Notes under the pieces: model-generated
Database searches by the model: none
What the model was told of the DNA's origin: nothing
Seen by the model: only the letters and a program-made list of their open reading frames with translations
Assembly: GCF_006335125.1 (NCBI RefSeq)
Contig: NZ_VDMO01000016.1
Location: forward strand, 27,976-91,975
Length of the DNA stretch: 64,000 nucleotides
From: Deinococcus radiopugnans ATCC 19172
GTDB taxonomy: Bacteria; Deinococcota; Deinococci; Deinococcales; Deinococcaceae
Direction: 5' to 3'
Made by a program: the position numbers and the translations under genes
In this document: one piece after another, positions 10,234 to 20,139 of the stretch
Position numbering within the stretch: position 1 is the first letter of the stretch
Layout: each line of letters opens with the position of its first letter

Positions 10234-12459
10234 TCAGGCCCCCAGCACGGTCCGCACCGCGTCCACAATGCGTTCGCCGTAATTTTCAATGCGCTTCGGC
10301 CCCATGCCGGGCAGTCCCTCCAGCTCAGCCAGACTGCGCGGAGAGGCGGCGGCCAGGGCGTCCAGCGTGGCATTCGGAAAGATCACGAAGGCGCTGTGGC
10401 CGGTTTCGCGGGTCAACTCGCGGCGCAGTTCGCGCAACGCTTCGGCCACTTCGGGGTTGGCGGTGGCCGGGGGAGTGTCCTTTGCCGGCGTTGGGGCTGA
10501 AAAGAGAGATGGAGCGGGCTGGACTGGAGTTCGTTCTTCCCTGCCGCGCAACAGCCCCAGCACCGCGCTGTTTTCCCTGGCCCCACGTTCGGCGGGCAGG
10601 GTGGGGCGCGCCCGTTCGCTGCCCGAATGTTCACGCACGATGTTCAGCACGTCCTCGCCGTACTCGGCCAGTTTGCGCTGGCCCACGCCGCTCACTGTTC
10701 CCAGGGTGGCCGCGCTGCCGGGGCGCAGCTCGCAGATGGCCTTGAGGGTGGCGTCGCTGAAGATGGCGTAGGGCGGCACCGCCCTTTCCCGCGCGAGCTG
10801 GAGTCGCCACGCCCGCAGCGCCTCGAACAGCGGGGCGTCGTGTGAATCCACCGGGGCGCGGCCAGAGCGGGAAGCGTCCCGGTCACGCTTCTTCACCCGC
10901 TCGCGGGGCAGCAGGCTGTCCTCGCGCAGCATCAGCGTGGTCTCGCCCTTCAGCAGGGCGCGGGACTTGCCGGTGGCGCTCAGACCGTGGTGCTCGCCCG
11001 CCGACAGGTGGCCCAGGCTGACCAGCTGGCGAATGAGGCCGCGCCACATCTTCTCGTCGTGACCCTTGCCGACGCCAAAGGTGGGCAGCAGGTGGTGACC
11101 CATGCCCACGACTTTCTCGGTGGGCTGGCCCAGCAGCACGTCGGTCAGGTGGGCCGCGCCGAAGCGGTTGCCGGTGCGGATGGCCGCCGACAGGGCCATC
11201 TGCGCCTCGCGGGTGGCGTCGCGCACGCGCGGCGGGTTCAGACAGATGTCGCAGTTGCCGCAGGGTTCGCTCCTCTCCTCGCCAAAGTAGGCCAGCAGCA
11301 GGTTGCGGCGGCAGGTGGCGGCCTCGCAGTAGGTCAGCAGGGCGTCCAGTTTGGCGGCCTCCACGCGCTTGACGTCTTCGGGGGCGTCGCTCTGCGAGAG
11401 CATGCGCTTCACGTTCACCACGTCGGCCAGCCCGTAGACCATCCACGCGGTGCTGGGCAGGCCGTCGCGCCCGGCGCGGCCCGTTTCCTGGTAGTAGCCC
11501 TCCATGCTCTTGGGCAGATCCAGGTGGGCCACGAAACGCACGTTGGGCTTGTCGATGCCCATGCCGAAGGCCACCGTCGCCACCACCACCACGCCCTCGT
11601 CGTTCAGAAAGCGTTCCTGCGCGTGGCTGCGCTCGCGCGGCGACAGGCCCGCGTGGTACGGCACGGCGTCGATGCCCTGAGTCGCCAGCCACTGCGCGGT
11701 CCCCTCCACCGACTTGCGCGACAGGCAGTACACGATGCCCGCGTCGCCCCGGTGTTCGGCGTGGATGAAGTCCAGCAGCTGGGTCTTGGGGCCTTCCTTG
11801 TTCGCCACCCGGTACTGGATATTTGGGCGGTCAAAACTGGAGATGAACTGCGCCGCGCCGCGCAACTCCAGCACCCGCAGGATGTCGGCGCGCGTGCGGT
11901 CATCGGCGGTGGCGGTCAGGGCCACGCGCGGAATGTCGGGAAAACGCCGGGGCAGCACGCCCAGTTGCCCGTATTCGGGCCGGAAATCGTGACCCCACTG
12001 CGAGACGCAGTGCGCCTCGTCGATGGCGAACAGGGCCACCGGGGCGCGTTCCAGGAGATCCAAGGTACGCGGGAGGAGAAGCCGTTCCGGGGCCACGTAC
12101 AGCATGTCGAGTTCCCCAGCCAGCAGCGCCGCCTCCACTTCCCGCACACTCTGGAGATCCAGGCTGGAGTTCAGGAACGCGGCCCGCACCCCGAATTGCC
12201 GCAGCGCGTCCACCTGATCTTTCATCAGCGCAATCAGGGGCGAGACCACGATGCCGGTGCCGGGGCGCAGCAGGCTGGGCACCTGATAGCACAGGCTCTT
12301 GCCGCCGCCGGTGGGCATCAGCACCAGCGCGTTCTGCCCTTCCACCACCGTCCGCACGATGTCGGCCTGCACGTCCCGGAACGCCGCGTAACCCCACACC
12401 CGGCTCAAGGTTTCCAGGGCGCGGGCGTCGGTGTCGGCGGGAGTCTGAACAGCAGGCAT
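10234..12459 (-). CDS. recQ: ATP-dependent DNA helicase RecQ with two HRDC domains
   Basis: 741-residue superfamily 2 helicase unwinding 3'-to-5' at forks and recombination intermediates. Order: helicase core with Walker A TGGGKS, DEAH box and [12 protein letters not shown]; the zinc-binding region with cysteines in CEAATCRRN and CGNCDIC; the winged-helix RQC domain; then two HRDC domains near residues 515-600 and 660-741, each ending in a helix-hairpin-like [11 protein letters not shown] or [12 protein letters not shown]. radiodurans RecQ is known to carry three HRDC domains, so this copy is shorter. The ATG at 12459 is chosen because TATCCT (12473-12468) lies 8 nt upstream and the RecQ fold starts there. 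Product of a single gene, divergent from the MMPL transporter. Confidence 0.95.
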   Translation of the reverse strand: MPAVQTPADTDARALETLSRVWGYAAFRDVQADIVRTVVEGQNALVLMPTGGGKSLCYQVPSLLRPGTGIVVSPLIALMKDQVDALRQFGVRAAFLNSSLDLQSVREVEAALLAGELDMLYVAPERLLLPRTLDLLERAPVALFAIDEAHCVSQWGHDFRPEYGQLGVLPRRFPDIPRVALTATADDRTRADILRVLELRGAAQFISSFDRPNIQYRVANKEGPKTQLLDFIHAEHRGDAGIVYCLSRKSVEGTAQWLATQGIDAVPYHAGLSPRERSHAQERFLNDEGVVVVATVAFGMGIDKPNVRFVAHLDLPKSMEGYYQETGRAGRDGLPSTAWMVYGLADVVNVKRMLSQSDAPEDVKRVEAAKLDALLTYCEAATCRRNLLLAYFGEERSEPCGNCDICLNPPRVRDATREAQMALSAAIRTGNRFGAAHLTDVLLGQPTEKVVGMGHHLLPTFGVGKGHDEKMWRGLIRQLVSLGHLSAGEHHGLSATGKSRALLKGETTLMLREDSLLPRERVKKRDRDASRSGRAPVDSHDAPLFEALRAWRLQLARERAVPPYAIFSDATLKAICELRPGSAATLGTVSGVGQRKLAEYGEDVLNIVREHSGSERARPTLPAERGARENSAVLGLLRGREERTPVQPAPSLFSAPTPAKDTPPATANPEVAEALRELRRELTRETGHSAFVIFPNATLDALAAASPRSLAELEGLPGMGPKRIENYGERIVDAVRTVLGA

Positions 12460-12568
12460 CGCCCGCCAGGATAGCGCGTTCTGTGTGGGGCGTAATGAAA
12501 CGCCGCCACACCTCGGAATAGGCCGCCGCACAGGACGAATGGCAGAGGTTCCACTTCGCCCAATGCTC

Positions 12569-12574
12569 TACAGT
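12569..12574 (+). promoter_or_regulatory. -10 element TACAGT, leaderless start
   Basis: Ends 7 nt before the GTG at 12582. Confidence 0.65.
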
Positions 12575-12581
12575 CCAGGGC

Positions 12582-14795
12582 GTGCATTTCCTGGCCCGCC
12601 TCGCGTCCCGACACCCCTGGGCGGTGCTGGCGGTGTGGATTGTTGCCGCCGCGCTGAGCCTGCCGCTGGCCGCCCGCGCCCCGGCAGCATTAAACGCCGA
12701 TCCGGCGGGAGGCCTGACCCACTCGGAGGCCAACACCGTCAGCGCCCTGTTGCGAGAGCGCTTCGGCGAGCGCGACACCAACACCGCCATTCTGGTCACC
12801 CGCAGCACCCCGCCGCTGAACACGCCGGAGGGTCGGCAGATTTACGGCGCGTTTGTGGAGGGTCTGGAAACCGTGGCGGGCGTCTCGCGCGTCGTGCCGG
12901 CCACCACCGGCGGCCCGGTGCCCACGCAGGCGCAGGACGGCGTGCTGGCCCTGACCGTGGCGCAGATTCCCTTACAGGAGGGGGGCACCGAGGCGCTGGC
13001 CAACGTGCGGCAGTACGTGCGCGGCGTGCAAGGCGAGAACCTGAGCATCCGCGTGACCGGCGGGCAGGCGATTGCCGACGACTTCACCGAGTTTGCCGAG
13101 TCCGACACCAAGCGCAGCGAGTTCACGGCGCTGCCGCTGATCGGCGGGCTGCTGCTGCTGGTCTTCGGGGCGCTGGTGGCGACAGGGTTGCCGCTGGCGG
13201 TGGGCCTGCTGAGCATCTCCGTGGCGATGGCCGCCCTGTACGGCCTGACCTTTCTGATGCCGGTCAGCACCTTCGCTCAGAGCGTGATCACCATGCTGGG
13301 CCTGGGCGCGGGCATCGACTACGCCCTGCTGATGGTCAACCGTTTCCGCGAGGAGTTGGGGCGTGAGCCGGATTCCAGGGCCGCCGCCGCCCGCACCGTG
13401 ATGACCGCGGGCCGCAGCGTAGCCTTCAGCGGCATGACCGTGGGCATCGCGATGGCGGGCCTGATCCTGCCGCCGGTGGCCTTTGTCCGCAGCATCGGCA
13501 TCGGCGGGGTGCTGGCCGTGATTCTGACGGTGCTGGCCAGCCTGACCGCGCTGCCTGCGTTGCTGGCGCTATTGGGCGAACGGGTCAACAGCCCGCGCCT
13601 GCTGAAAGTCACCTGGGCGCAGAGCGGCGCGGCGTCAGCGGCGTGGACCGCGTTTGCGCGGCGGGTGACCGCTCGGCCCGTGCTGGGCGTGGTGCTGTCC
13701 ACCGTCTTCCTGCTGGCGCTGGCCGTGCCTGCGCTGGGACTGAAGACCGGCTACGCGGGGGCATGGGGGCTGGTGCCCGGCGTGCCCAGCCGCGACGCCC
13801 TGAGCGACGTGCGGGAATTGGGCGCGGGCGGCCTCCTGAGCCAGTTTGAGGTGATTCTGGACCTGAAAGGCGAGCGGTACACTCCGGCAGACCGGGACAG
13901 ATTCCAGGCCGTGGTGAACGATCTGCGCGCCCTGCCGGACGTGAAGGCCGTGATCAGCCCCTTCCTGACCCCCGCCGATCTGGCCGGGGCGGGCACCGGG
14001 GGACTGGAGGCGCTGAGCCTGCTGACCCGCCGCTCGTTCAGCGCGGACCGCGAGTTGCTGCGCGTGACGGTGGTGCCGGACGATACGTTGCGCGCCCAGG
14101 ACATCGCCGCGTTTGAGGGCCGGGTGCGCGCGGCACTGAATGCCAGCGGTTACGTCTACCTGCTGGGCGGCGCACCTGTGGGCGGCGAGGAGTTCAGCCG
14201 CGCCATCATCGGCACGCTGCCGGGGGTGATCGCGGTGGTGTTTACCGGCACCTTCCTGCTGCTGATGGTGGCCTTCCGCAGCCTTTTAATTCCCCTGAAA
14301 AGCATCGTGATGAATGCCCTGACCGTGGGCGCGGCGGTGGGGGTGGTCACGCTGATCGTGCAGGAGGGCTTTCTGGCCGCGCCGCTGGGCATTCCCGCCG
14401 ATGTGGGCGTGCTGGACGCCTCGCTGCCGGTGCTGCTGTTCGCCGTGATGTTCGGCCTGAGCATGGACTACGAGATCTTCCTGCTCTCGCGCGTGCAGGA
14501 GGAAGTGCTGCGCGGCAGGAACAACGACGAGGCCGTGGTGCTGGCGGTGGGCCACACCGCGCGCATCATCACCAGCGCCGCCGTGATCATGTTCATTGTC
14601 TTTGTGGCCTTCATGTTCGGGCGGGTGGTCGCCACCAAGAGCATCGGCCTGGGGCTGGCCGTGGCGGTGGCCCTGGACGCCACACTGGTGCGCCTGGTGC
14701 TGGTGCCCGCCTTCCTGAAACTGGCCGGCAAGTGGAACTGGTGGCTGCCGGAGTGGCTGGACAGACGATTACCGCACATCCGACTCGAACACTGA
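12582..14795 (+). CDS. MMPL-family RND transporter
   Basis: 737-residue inner-membrane exporter of the RND superfamily, MmpL group. Two halves each show one helix, an extracytoplasmic loop domain, then a five-helix bundle. Diagnostic motifs are [20 protein letters not shown] in the first half and [19 protein letters not shown] in the second, with the proton-relay aspartates in GIDYAL and SMDYEI. The family moves lipids, drugs or siderophores by proton-motive force. No fatty-acid or glycolipid synthesis genes are adjacent, so cargo is unknown. It starts with GTG and stands alone, divergent from recQ and convergent with map. Confidence 0.92.
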   Translation: MHFLARLASRHPWAVLAVWIVAAALSLPLAARAPAALNADPAGGLTHSEANTVSALLRERFGERDTNTAILVTRSTPPLNTPEGRQIYGAFVEGLETVAGVSRVVPATTGGPVPTQAQDGVLALTVAQIPLQEGGTEALANVRQYVRGVQGENLSIRVTGGQAIADDFTEFAESDTKRSEFTALPLIGGLLLLVFGALVATGLPLAVGLLSISVAMAALYGLTFLMPVSTFAQSVITMLGLGAGIDYALLMVNRFREELGREPDSRAAAARTVMTAGRSVAFSGMTVGIAMAGLILPPVAFVRSIGIGGVLAVILTVLASLTALPALLALLGERVNSPRLLKVTWAQSGAASAAWTAFARRVTARPVLGVVLSTVFLLALAVPALGLKTGYAGAWGLVPGVPSRDALSDVRELGAGGLLSQFEVILDLKGERYTPADRDRFQAVVNDLRALPDVKAVISPFLTPADLAGAGTGGLEALSLLTRRSFSADRELLRVTVVPDDTLRAQDIAAFEGRVRAALNASGYVYLLGGAPVGGEEFSRAIIGTLPGVIAVVFTGTFLLLMVAFRSLLIPLKSIVMNALTVGAAVGVVTLIVQEGFLAAPLGIPADVGVLDASLPVLLFAVMFGLSMDYEIFLLSRVQEEVLRGRNNDEAVVLAVGHTARIITSAAVIMFIVFVAFMFGRVVATKSIGLGLAVAVALDATLVRLVLVPAFLKLAGKWNWWLPEWLDRRLPHIRLEH

Positions 14796-14817
14796 CGCTT
14801 GGAGAATTGAGTGCTGC

Positions 14818-15561
14818 TCAGGCCGTCAGAATCAGCGGCTGGCTCCCGGTGATCATGATGGTGTGTTCAAAATGCGCGGCCAGCCCGCCGTCGGTGGTGC
14901 TGAGGGTCCACCCGTCGCGCCGCGTCCTGACCCGGTGCGAGCGGCCCGCCGAGACCATCGGCTCCACGGCGATGACCAGCCCCTCGTGCAGCTTCTTGCG
15001 GTCCACCGGGCGGAAGTAGTTGGGCACGTTGGGTTCTTCGTGGATGGCGCGGCCCACGCCGTGGCCGAACAGTTCCCGCAAGACGGTGAAGCCCCGGCGC
15101 CGGACCTCCGTCTCCACCGCCCGCCCGATGGCGTGGACGGGCTGACCCACCTTCGCGGGGGCCAGGGCCACCCCCAGCGCCGCCTCGGTGCATTCGATCA
15201 GCTGCAGGGCGGCGGGCGACGCCGGGGGCACCGCCACCGTCACGGCGGCGTCGGCAATGAAGCCATCCACGAACGGCGTGACGTCTAGACTGACCACGTC
15301 CCCGGCGGCCAGCGGACGGCGCGTCGGCAGGCCGTGGACGATGTCGTTGTTGACGCTGACAAACACGTTGACGGGCGCGTTGTAGGTCATGCGCGGCGCG
15401 GAGGTGGCCCCGTGTTGCCGGAACACCTGCCCGGCCAGCGCGTCGAGTTCGGCGGGCGTGACGCCGGGCCGGATGGCGTCTTTCAGGGTGCGGAGCGTCT
15501 CGGCCACCACGAAACCCGCGCGTTTCATGCCCTGCAATTCAGCCTTGGTGGTGATGGTCAT
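14818..15561 (-). CDS. map: methionine aminopeptidase, type I
   Basis: 247-residue metalloenzyme removing the initiator methionine from nascent proteins. The five metal ligands are visible: aspartates in [17 protein letters not shown], histidine in GHGVGR, and glutamates in IAVEPM and FEHTIMI. The protein has the compact length of type Ia enzymes without an SH3-like extension. The start is ATG 15561, reading [22 protein letters not shown] (15572-15567) ends 5 nt before it, slightly closer than in other leaderless genes here. Convergent with the MMPL gene, only 22 bp apart. Confidence 0.95.
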   Translation of the reverse strand: MTITTKAELQGMKRAGFVVAETLRTLKDAIRPGVTPAELDALAGQVFRQHGATSAPRMTYNAPVNVFVSVNNDIVHGLPTRRPLAAGDVVSLDVTPFVDGFIADAAVTVAVPPASPAALQLIECTEAALGVALAPAKVGQPVHAIGRAVETEVRRRGFTVLRELFGHGVGRAIHEEPNVPNYFRPVDRKKLHEGLVIAVEPMVSAGRSHRVRTRRDGWTLSTTDGGLAAHFEHTIMITGSQPLILTA

Positions 15562-15644
15562 GGACCAGTGTAGACCACCGGAACCCACCGCACCCGTCCC
15601 ACCGGGCGGCTGTCTCCCCTGGCCGGATCTGCTTGAATGGCCCC

Positions 15645-16253
15645 ATGTTCACCATTCGCCCTGCCCGGCCCAGTGACCGCGACACGCTGTACCGCATCTG
15701 CCTGGAGACGGCGGACAGCGGGGCCGACGCCACGACCCTCTACCGTGATGGGCTGCTGGTGGGCCACATCTATGCCGGGCCGTATCTGGCGTACGCGCCC
15801 GACTTTGCCTTCGTGCTGGAGGACGAAGAGGGCGTCTGCGGCTACGTGATCGGCGCGCCCGACTCGCGGGAGTTCGAGGCGACGCTGGAGCGGGAGTGGT
15901 GGCCGGCCCTGCGCGCCCAGTACGCCGACCCCACCGACATCCCCCAGGCCGAGCGCACCCCGGACGAGCGATTGACTCACCTGATTCACCACCCGCCTAC
16001 GGCCTCGCAAGAGATCGTGGAACCCTATCCCTCGCACCTGCACATCGATCTGCTGCCGCGCGGTCAGGGCGGCGGGAACGGGCGGCGCATGCTGGAACGG
16101 CTGTTCGCAGCGCTACGGGAGGCGGGGTCTCCCGGCGTGCATCTGGGCGTGGGCGGCGGGAACACGCGCGCCATCGGCTTCTACCGTCACCTGGGCTTTC
16201 AGGAACTGGAACGGTGGCCGGGCGGCTCGCTGACGCTGGGGCTGAAGCTGTAG
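15645..16253 (+). CDS. GNAT-family N-acetyltransferase
   Basis: 202 residues starting [16 protein letters not shown], the common opening of GNAT proteins. The acetyl-CoA pyrophosphate loop is [17 protein letters not shown] near residues 137-153, followed by [19 protein letters not shown]. An extra acidic middle segment (residues 75-115) resembles the O-GlcNAcase-linked acetyltransferase branch. Substrate unknown; acts in the cytoplasm. TTGAAT at 15633-15638 is 6 nt upstream of the ATG and serves as a weak -10. Convergent with the next gene. Confidence 0.85.
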   Translation: MFTIRPARPSDRDTLYRICLETADSGADATTLYRDGLLVGHIYAGPYLAYAPDFAFVLEDEEGVCGYVIGAPDSREFEATLEREWWPALRAQYADPTDIPQAERTPDERLTHLIHHPPTASQEIVEPYPSHLHIDLLPRGQGGGNGRRMLERLFAALREAGSPGVHLGVGGGNTRAIGFYRHLGFQELERWPGGSLTLGLKL

Positions 16254-16266
16254 TGTTGCGGCTCTG

Positions 16267-16641
16267 TCAGCGCTGCTGATCGCGCACTGCCGCCAGCGTT
16301 TCCTCGAACTCGTCCAGGAATTCGTCTTCCAGCAGGCGGTCGCGAATCAAAGCGTCCTGCTCGGTGGTGGCCTGCTCGCGGGTCCAGCGCACGCGGGCCT
16401 GACGCGCGCCGCTGACGTTGCCCTTCCCGGCGATAAAGCGCGCGGCGTGGCGCACCGCTTCCAGCGGATCGTCGGTGGGCGCGGTGACGCTCAGGTTGCG
16501 CAGGCCGCCGTGATCGTTGACCAGCGAGGACGTGACCTCCACCCGCATGCCCTTGCGGGCCAGAAACACCTGATCCACGCGCCACATGCTGGTGGCCCGG
16601 ATCGGCTCGGCGGCGGAACGAACGGGACGGCGGCGAGGCAT
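16267..16641 (-). CDS. hypothetical protein downstream of butyrate kinase
   Basis: 124 residues, no recognised domain. It begins MPRRRPVRSAAEPIRATS, has a short beta-rich middle (DQVFLARKGMRVEVTSSLV) and a charged helical tail ending EETLAAVRDQQR. It starts 13 bp after the butyrate-kinase stop on the same strand, so the two are probably cotranscribed. No signal peptide or membrane segment is visible. The ATG at 16641 is preferred over an in-frame upstream codon at 16836, which would overlap the kinase gene by 180 bp. Confidence 0.65.
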   Translation of the reverse strand: MPRRRPVRSAAEPIRATSMWRVDQVFLARKGMRVEVTSSLVNDHGGLRNLSVTAPTDDPLEAVRHAARFIAGKGNVSGARQARVRWTREQATTEQDALIRDRLLEDEFLDEFEETLAAVRDQQR

Positions 16642-16654
16642 TACGGTGGCGTCC

Positions 16655-17743
16655 TCAGAGTTCCGGGGCCGCAGCCTGGGGATGCCGCCATTCACGGGCG
16701 GCGTCCAGGCCCAGCAGCACCCGGCCCGCACCCTCGGCCAGGGCTTCGAGTTCCAGTTCGCCGGGAATGACCAGCACCGGGGCGATCCAGGCCACCCGGC
16801 GCTCAATGCGGTCGACCAGTTCGTCCCAGCGGGCAATCCCGCCGGTGATGACCAGCGCGTCGGGGCGGCCCGTCAGCGCGCCGGTCTGCTCGCCCAGGCC
16901 CTTGCACACCTGATGCACGAAGGCGGCGGCGGCGGCCTGCACGGCAGGATCGCTGACCATCCGCGCTTCCAGGTCCTTGAGGTTGGCACTGCCCGCCAAC
17001 GACAGGAAACCGCCCGCACCGGACAGCTGGTGCAGCGCCGCCGCCTCACCCTCCTCGCGGGCCAGCCGCAGCAGCATGCGGGCGGGCAGCGGGCCGCTTT
17101 GCACTGCGCCCAGCGGGCCGCCGTCAGGGCCAGTTCCAGTGGTGTCCACCGCGCGGCCCTTCTCGAAAGCCGTGATGCTGGTGGTGGCTCCCAGGTGCGC
17201 CACCACGACGCGGGCGTCCTGCAAGCGCTTGCCCACGTCATGGGCGGCACGCCGGGCCACCACGCGCACGTTCAGGGCGTGGAACTGGGCGTGGCGGCGC
17301 AGACCCTTTACCCCGGTCTCGCGCGCCTCGGGCAGCAGTTCGTCCACGCTCTGGGGATCCACCACGAAGGCGGGCACACCGTATTCCCCGGCCAGCGCCA
17401 GCGCCAGCGGGCCGCCCAGATTGGGCGGATAGTGTGCCCCTTCGCCCTGCACGGCAAATTCGGCCATCTCCGGCGTCACCCGGTAGGTCCCGGCGGCCAC
17501 CCGTCCGATCAGGCCGCCGCGCCCGACGATGGCGTCCGGGGTGGGCCAGTCGGCCGTCAGTTCCCGAAGTTGAGTCGTCAGGCGCGGCAGGTCCGCCGCA
17601 CTGGGCGGCGCCTCCAGCATGAGCTCGGCGCGGGTCAGCGACAGCTCCAACTGCCCCGGCAACGCCGAATTCAGACTCGGCTCAATGCTGGCGCAGGCGA
17701 GCTTGATCCCGCTGGTTCCTGGATTGATCACGTAGGCGATCAC
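16655..17743 (-). CDS. buk: butyrate kinase
   Basis: 362-residue acyl kinase of the acetate/butyrate kinase (ASKHA) fold, interconverting butyrate or branched acyl groups and acyl phosphates with ATP. Seen: N-terminal phosphate-1 motif VINPGTSGIKLA, DAIVGRGGLIG, VVAHLGATTSITAF, the adenosine motif VITGGIAR and GELELEALAEGAGRVL. Butyrate kinase fits better than acetate kinase because of the 360-residue length and the GRGGL motif. No phosphotransbutyrylase gene is adjacent. The start is GTG 17743, with TACTCT (17757-17752) 8 nt upstream. Confidence 0.9.
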   Translation of the reverse strand: MIAYVINPGTSGIKLACASIEPSLNSALPGQLELSLTRAELMLEAPPSAADLPRLTTQLRELTADWPTPDAIVGRGGLIGRVAAGTYRVTPEMAEFAVQGEGAHYPPNLGGPLALALAGEYGVPAFVVDPQSVDELLPEARETGVKGLRRHAQFHALNVRVVARRAAHDVGKRLQDARVVVAHLGATTSITAFEKGRAVDTTGTGPDGGPLGAVQSGPLPARMLLRLAREEGEAAALHQLSGAGGFLSLAGSANLKDLEARMVSDPAVQAAAAAFVHQVCKGLGEQTGALTGRPDALVITGGIARWDELVDRIERRVAWIAPVLVIPGELELEALAEGAGRVLLGLDAAREWRHPQAAAPEL

Positions 17744-17844
17744 GACGCCGCAGAGTAGCAGAGGGGGGGCACCGGGTGTCCCGCTTCTGAGAAAGAGATG
17801 AGGCCCAGGCTGCGGCCCGAACCTCATCCCCAGCCTTCAGCGGC

Positions 17845-18411
17845 TCAGACGCTCGGTTCGATCAGGCCGTAATGCCCGTCCTTGCGGCGGTACACCACGC
17901 CCGTCTGACCCGAGGCCATGTTGGCAAACACGTAGAAATCATGGCCCAGCGCCTCCATCTGGACCACCGCGTCCTCGGCACTCATGGGGCGCAGGTCAAA
18001 ACGCTTCTGGCGCACGATCTCGGGTTCGAATTCGCTCACGTCGTCGAGTCCCGCGTCCACGGCGGCCTCGGCAGGGCCAGGCTCGGGCATCGGCACGGCC
18101 TCATGGCGGGCTTTCATGTAGCGGGTCTTGAATTTGCGCAGTTGCCGTTCCAGCACGTCGCTGGCCTTGTCGATGGCGGCGTACATGTCGGCGTGGTGTT
18201 CCTCGGCGCGGATAATCCCGTTGGGCACGTTGAGCTGCACTTCCACGCGGTTGCGGCGTGTCGAATCCCTTACATCTCGCACTGTCAGCGTCACCCGCGC
18301 GTCTGTGATGGAATCGTTGTAACGGTCCAGTCGCGTGAGTTTCTCCTCGACGTAATCGCGCATGGCGTCTGTGACGTCGACGTTTCGGCCCGACAGTTTG
18401 TAGATATGCAC
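17845..18411 (-). CDS. hpf: long ribosome hibernation promoting factor (HPF/YfiA)
   Basis: 188 residues. The N-terminal domain (HIYKLSGRNVDVTDAMRDYV through RYMKAR) binds the 30S decoding centre. After a linker rich in Pro, Glu and Ala, the C-terminal dimerisation domain (KRFDLRPMSAEDAVVQM to YGLIEPSV) joins two ribosomes into inactive 100S particles under starvation. The start is placed at GTG 18411; an in-frame GTG at 18420 would add three residues. AAAGGA occurs upstream. The leader carries a hairpin (18432-18458). Confidence 0.9.
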   Translation of the reverse strand: MHIYKLSGRNVDVTDAMRDYVEEKLTRLDRYNDSITDARVTLTVRDVRDSTRRNRVEVQLNVPNGIIRAEEHHADMYAAIDKASDVLERQLRKFKTRYMKARHEAVPMPEPGPAEAAVDAGLDDVSEFEPEIVRQKRFDLRPMSAEDAVVQMEALGHDFYVFANMASGQTGVVYRRKDGHYGLIEPSV

Positions 18412-18431
18412 GGCTTTCACCCATCCTTTGC

Positions 18432-18458
18432 CCGGAAGGGTAGAAAAGGGCCTTCCGG
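18432..18458 (-). other. hairpin in the hpf upstream region
   Basis: CCGGAAGG (18432-18439) pairs with CCTTCCGG (18451-18458). On the minus strand TACAGT (18472-18467) precedes it and TACCCT lies in its loop side, so it is either in the hpf leader or overlaps a second promoter. Confidence 0.45.
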
Positions 18459-18545
18459 TCCTCCTCACTGTAGCCCGCACCGCCCGGCGTTGTCGGGCGA
18501 AGTCTTCATGGCGCCTACACCCACGCTGGGGGTATGGTAAGGGGC

Positions 18546-18590
18546 GGCCGGGGGCACGGCCGGGGGCACCGTGCCTGCCCCCGCACGGTG
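18546..18590. repeat. tandem 12-bp repeat plus hairpin
   Basis: GGCCGGGGGCAC occurs twice in tandem (18546-18557, 18558-18569). It runs into a hairpin, CACCGTGC (18567-18574) with GCACGGTG (18583-18590). The site lies in the 250-bp gap between divergent hpf and the TetR gene; no gene was found in that gap other than the micro-ORF at 18660. Confidence 0.6.
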
Positions 18591-18647
18591 AAGGACTGAC
18601 CTGCAACACGGCGCTCTGCCAGACCATTTGAGGCGCCCTGGGGGCGG

Positions 18648-18653
18648 TATCAT
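18648..18653 (+). promoter_or_regulatory. -10 element TATCAT for TetR transcript
   Basis: Ends 6 nt before the ATG of the six-codon ORF at 18660, so the message probably begins with that ORF. Confidence 0.6.
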
Positions 18654-18659
18654 GACGCC

Positions 18660-18676
18660 ATGACGGTGGAGCGGCC

Positions 18677-18680
<4 letters not shown>
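18660..18680 (+). CDS. leaderless six-codon ORF coupled to the TetR gene
   Basis: Reads MTVERP then TGA. Its ATG sits 6 nt behind a -10 hexamer, and its stop overlaps the ATG of the TetR gene in the arrangement ATGA. A short ORF translated from the 5' end could deliver ribosomes to the regulator start, where the only Shine-Dalgarno resemblance is GGAG. The peptide itself is probably without function. Alternatively transcription starts elsewhere and the ORF is accidental. Confidence 0.45.
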
Positions 18681-19351
<671 letters not shown>

Positions 19352-19486
19352 GCCACATCCCGCTGTCTCAGGGTCTGGCCACAGGTTCAGTTGCTGGCAC
19401 GTGCCTGGCGGCGGCCCACGCCGCCTCCTGAGGAGCGTCGGCGCCAAATGCTGTCCGCCCCCACAGCCTTCCGGGCCACAGGCCAC

Positions 19487-19492
19487 TACAAT
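19487..19492 (+). promoter_or_regulatory. -10 element TACAAT, leaderless start
   Basis: Ends 7 nt before the GTG at 19500. Confidence 0.7.
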
Positions 19493-19499
19493 CAGCGGC

Positions 19500-20096
19500 G
19501 TGATTGCTTACCTGTCCGGCGTGGTGCGCGAGGTGCGCGAGAACAGCGCCGTGGTGGTGGCGGGCGGCGTGGGGTACGAGGTCCAGTGTCCGGCAGGCAC
19601 GCTGGCGAAGCTGGTGGCGGGGCAGCCCGCCGAACTGAACACCCGTTTCATCGTGCGCGAGGACGCCCAGTTGCTGTTCGGCTTTGCCGACACCGACAGC
19701 GTACGGCTGTTCGATCTGTTGACTGGCGTCAGCGGCGTGGGGCCGAAACTGGGGCTGGCCCTGCTGTCGGCCATGCCAGTGTCGGCGCTGGCCCAGGGCC
19801 TGCTCGGCGGTGACGCCAAGCTGCTGTCCAGCGTCTCCGGCGTGGGCAAGAAGACCGCCGAACGGCTGGTGCTGGAATTGCAGGGCAAGGTGCCTGAACA
19901 TCTGGCCGCGCCCTCGGTGGGCGGCGCCAAGGCGGCGAAAGTGGCGACGACGGCGGGCCGCGACGCGGTGGACGCGCTGCTGGCCCTGGGTTTCCGCGAG
20001 GCTGGAGTGCGGGCCGTGGTGGCCGAGTTGCTGTCCGCCGAGCCGGAGCTGAGCGCCGACGCGCTGATTCGCAAGGGGCTGGGGCGGCTGCGGTGA
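19500..20096 (+). CDS. ruvA: Holliday junction branch migration protein RuvA
   Basis: 198 residues. RuvA tetramers hold a four-way junction open and recruit the RuvB motor in recombinational repair. Domain I is the OB-like N-terminus IAYLSGVVREVRENSAVVV with GVGYEVQCP. Domain II has two helix-hairpin-helix motifs, LLTGVSGVGPKLGLALL and VSGVGKKTAERLVLEL. Domain III, which contacts RuvB, is ALLALGFREAGVRAVVAEL at the C-terminus. The start is GTG 19500, set by the usual family N-terminus and the -10 element just upstream. ruvB and ruvC are not in the window. Confidence 0.96.
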   Translation: MIAYLSGVVREVRENSAVVVAGGVGYEVQCPAGTLAKLVAGQPAELNTRFIVREDAQLLFGFADTDSVRLFDLLTGVSGVGPKLGLALLSAMPVSALAQGLLGGDAKLLSSVSGVGKKTAERLVLELQGKVPEHLAAPSVGGAKAAKVATTAGRDAVDALLALGFREAGVRAVVAELLSAEPELSADALIRKGLGRLR

Positions 20097-20139
20097 GGGC
20101 GGCCCACGGCGGCGCCGTCAGTCTTGCCCGCCACCCCGG

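Noticed and set aside
10987..12474. 495-codon open frame antisense to recQ
   Set aside because: RecQ motifs are intact on the other strand.
15633..15644. Acetyltransferase start at TTG 15633
   Set aside because: TTGAAT there works as -10 and the family begins with the ATG at 15645.
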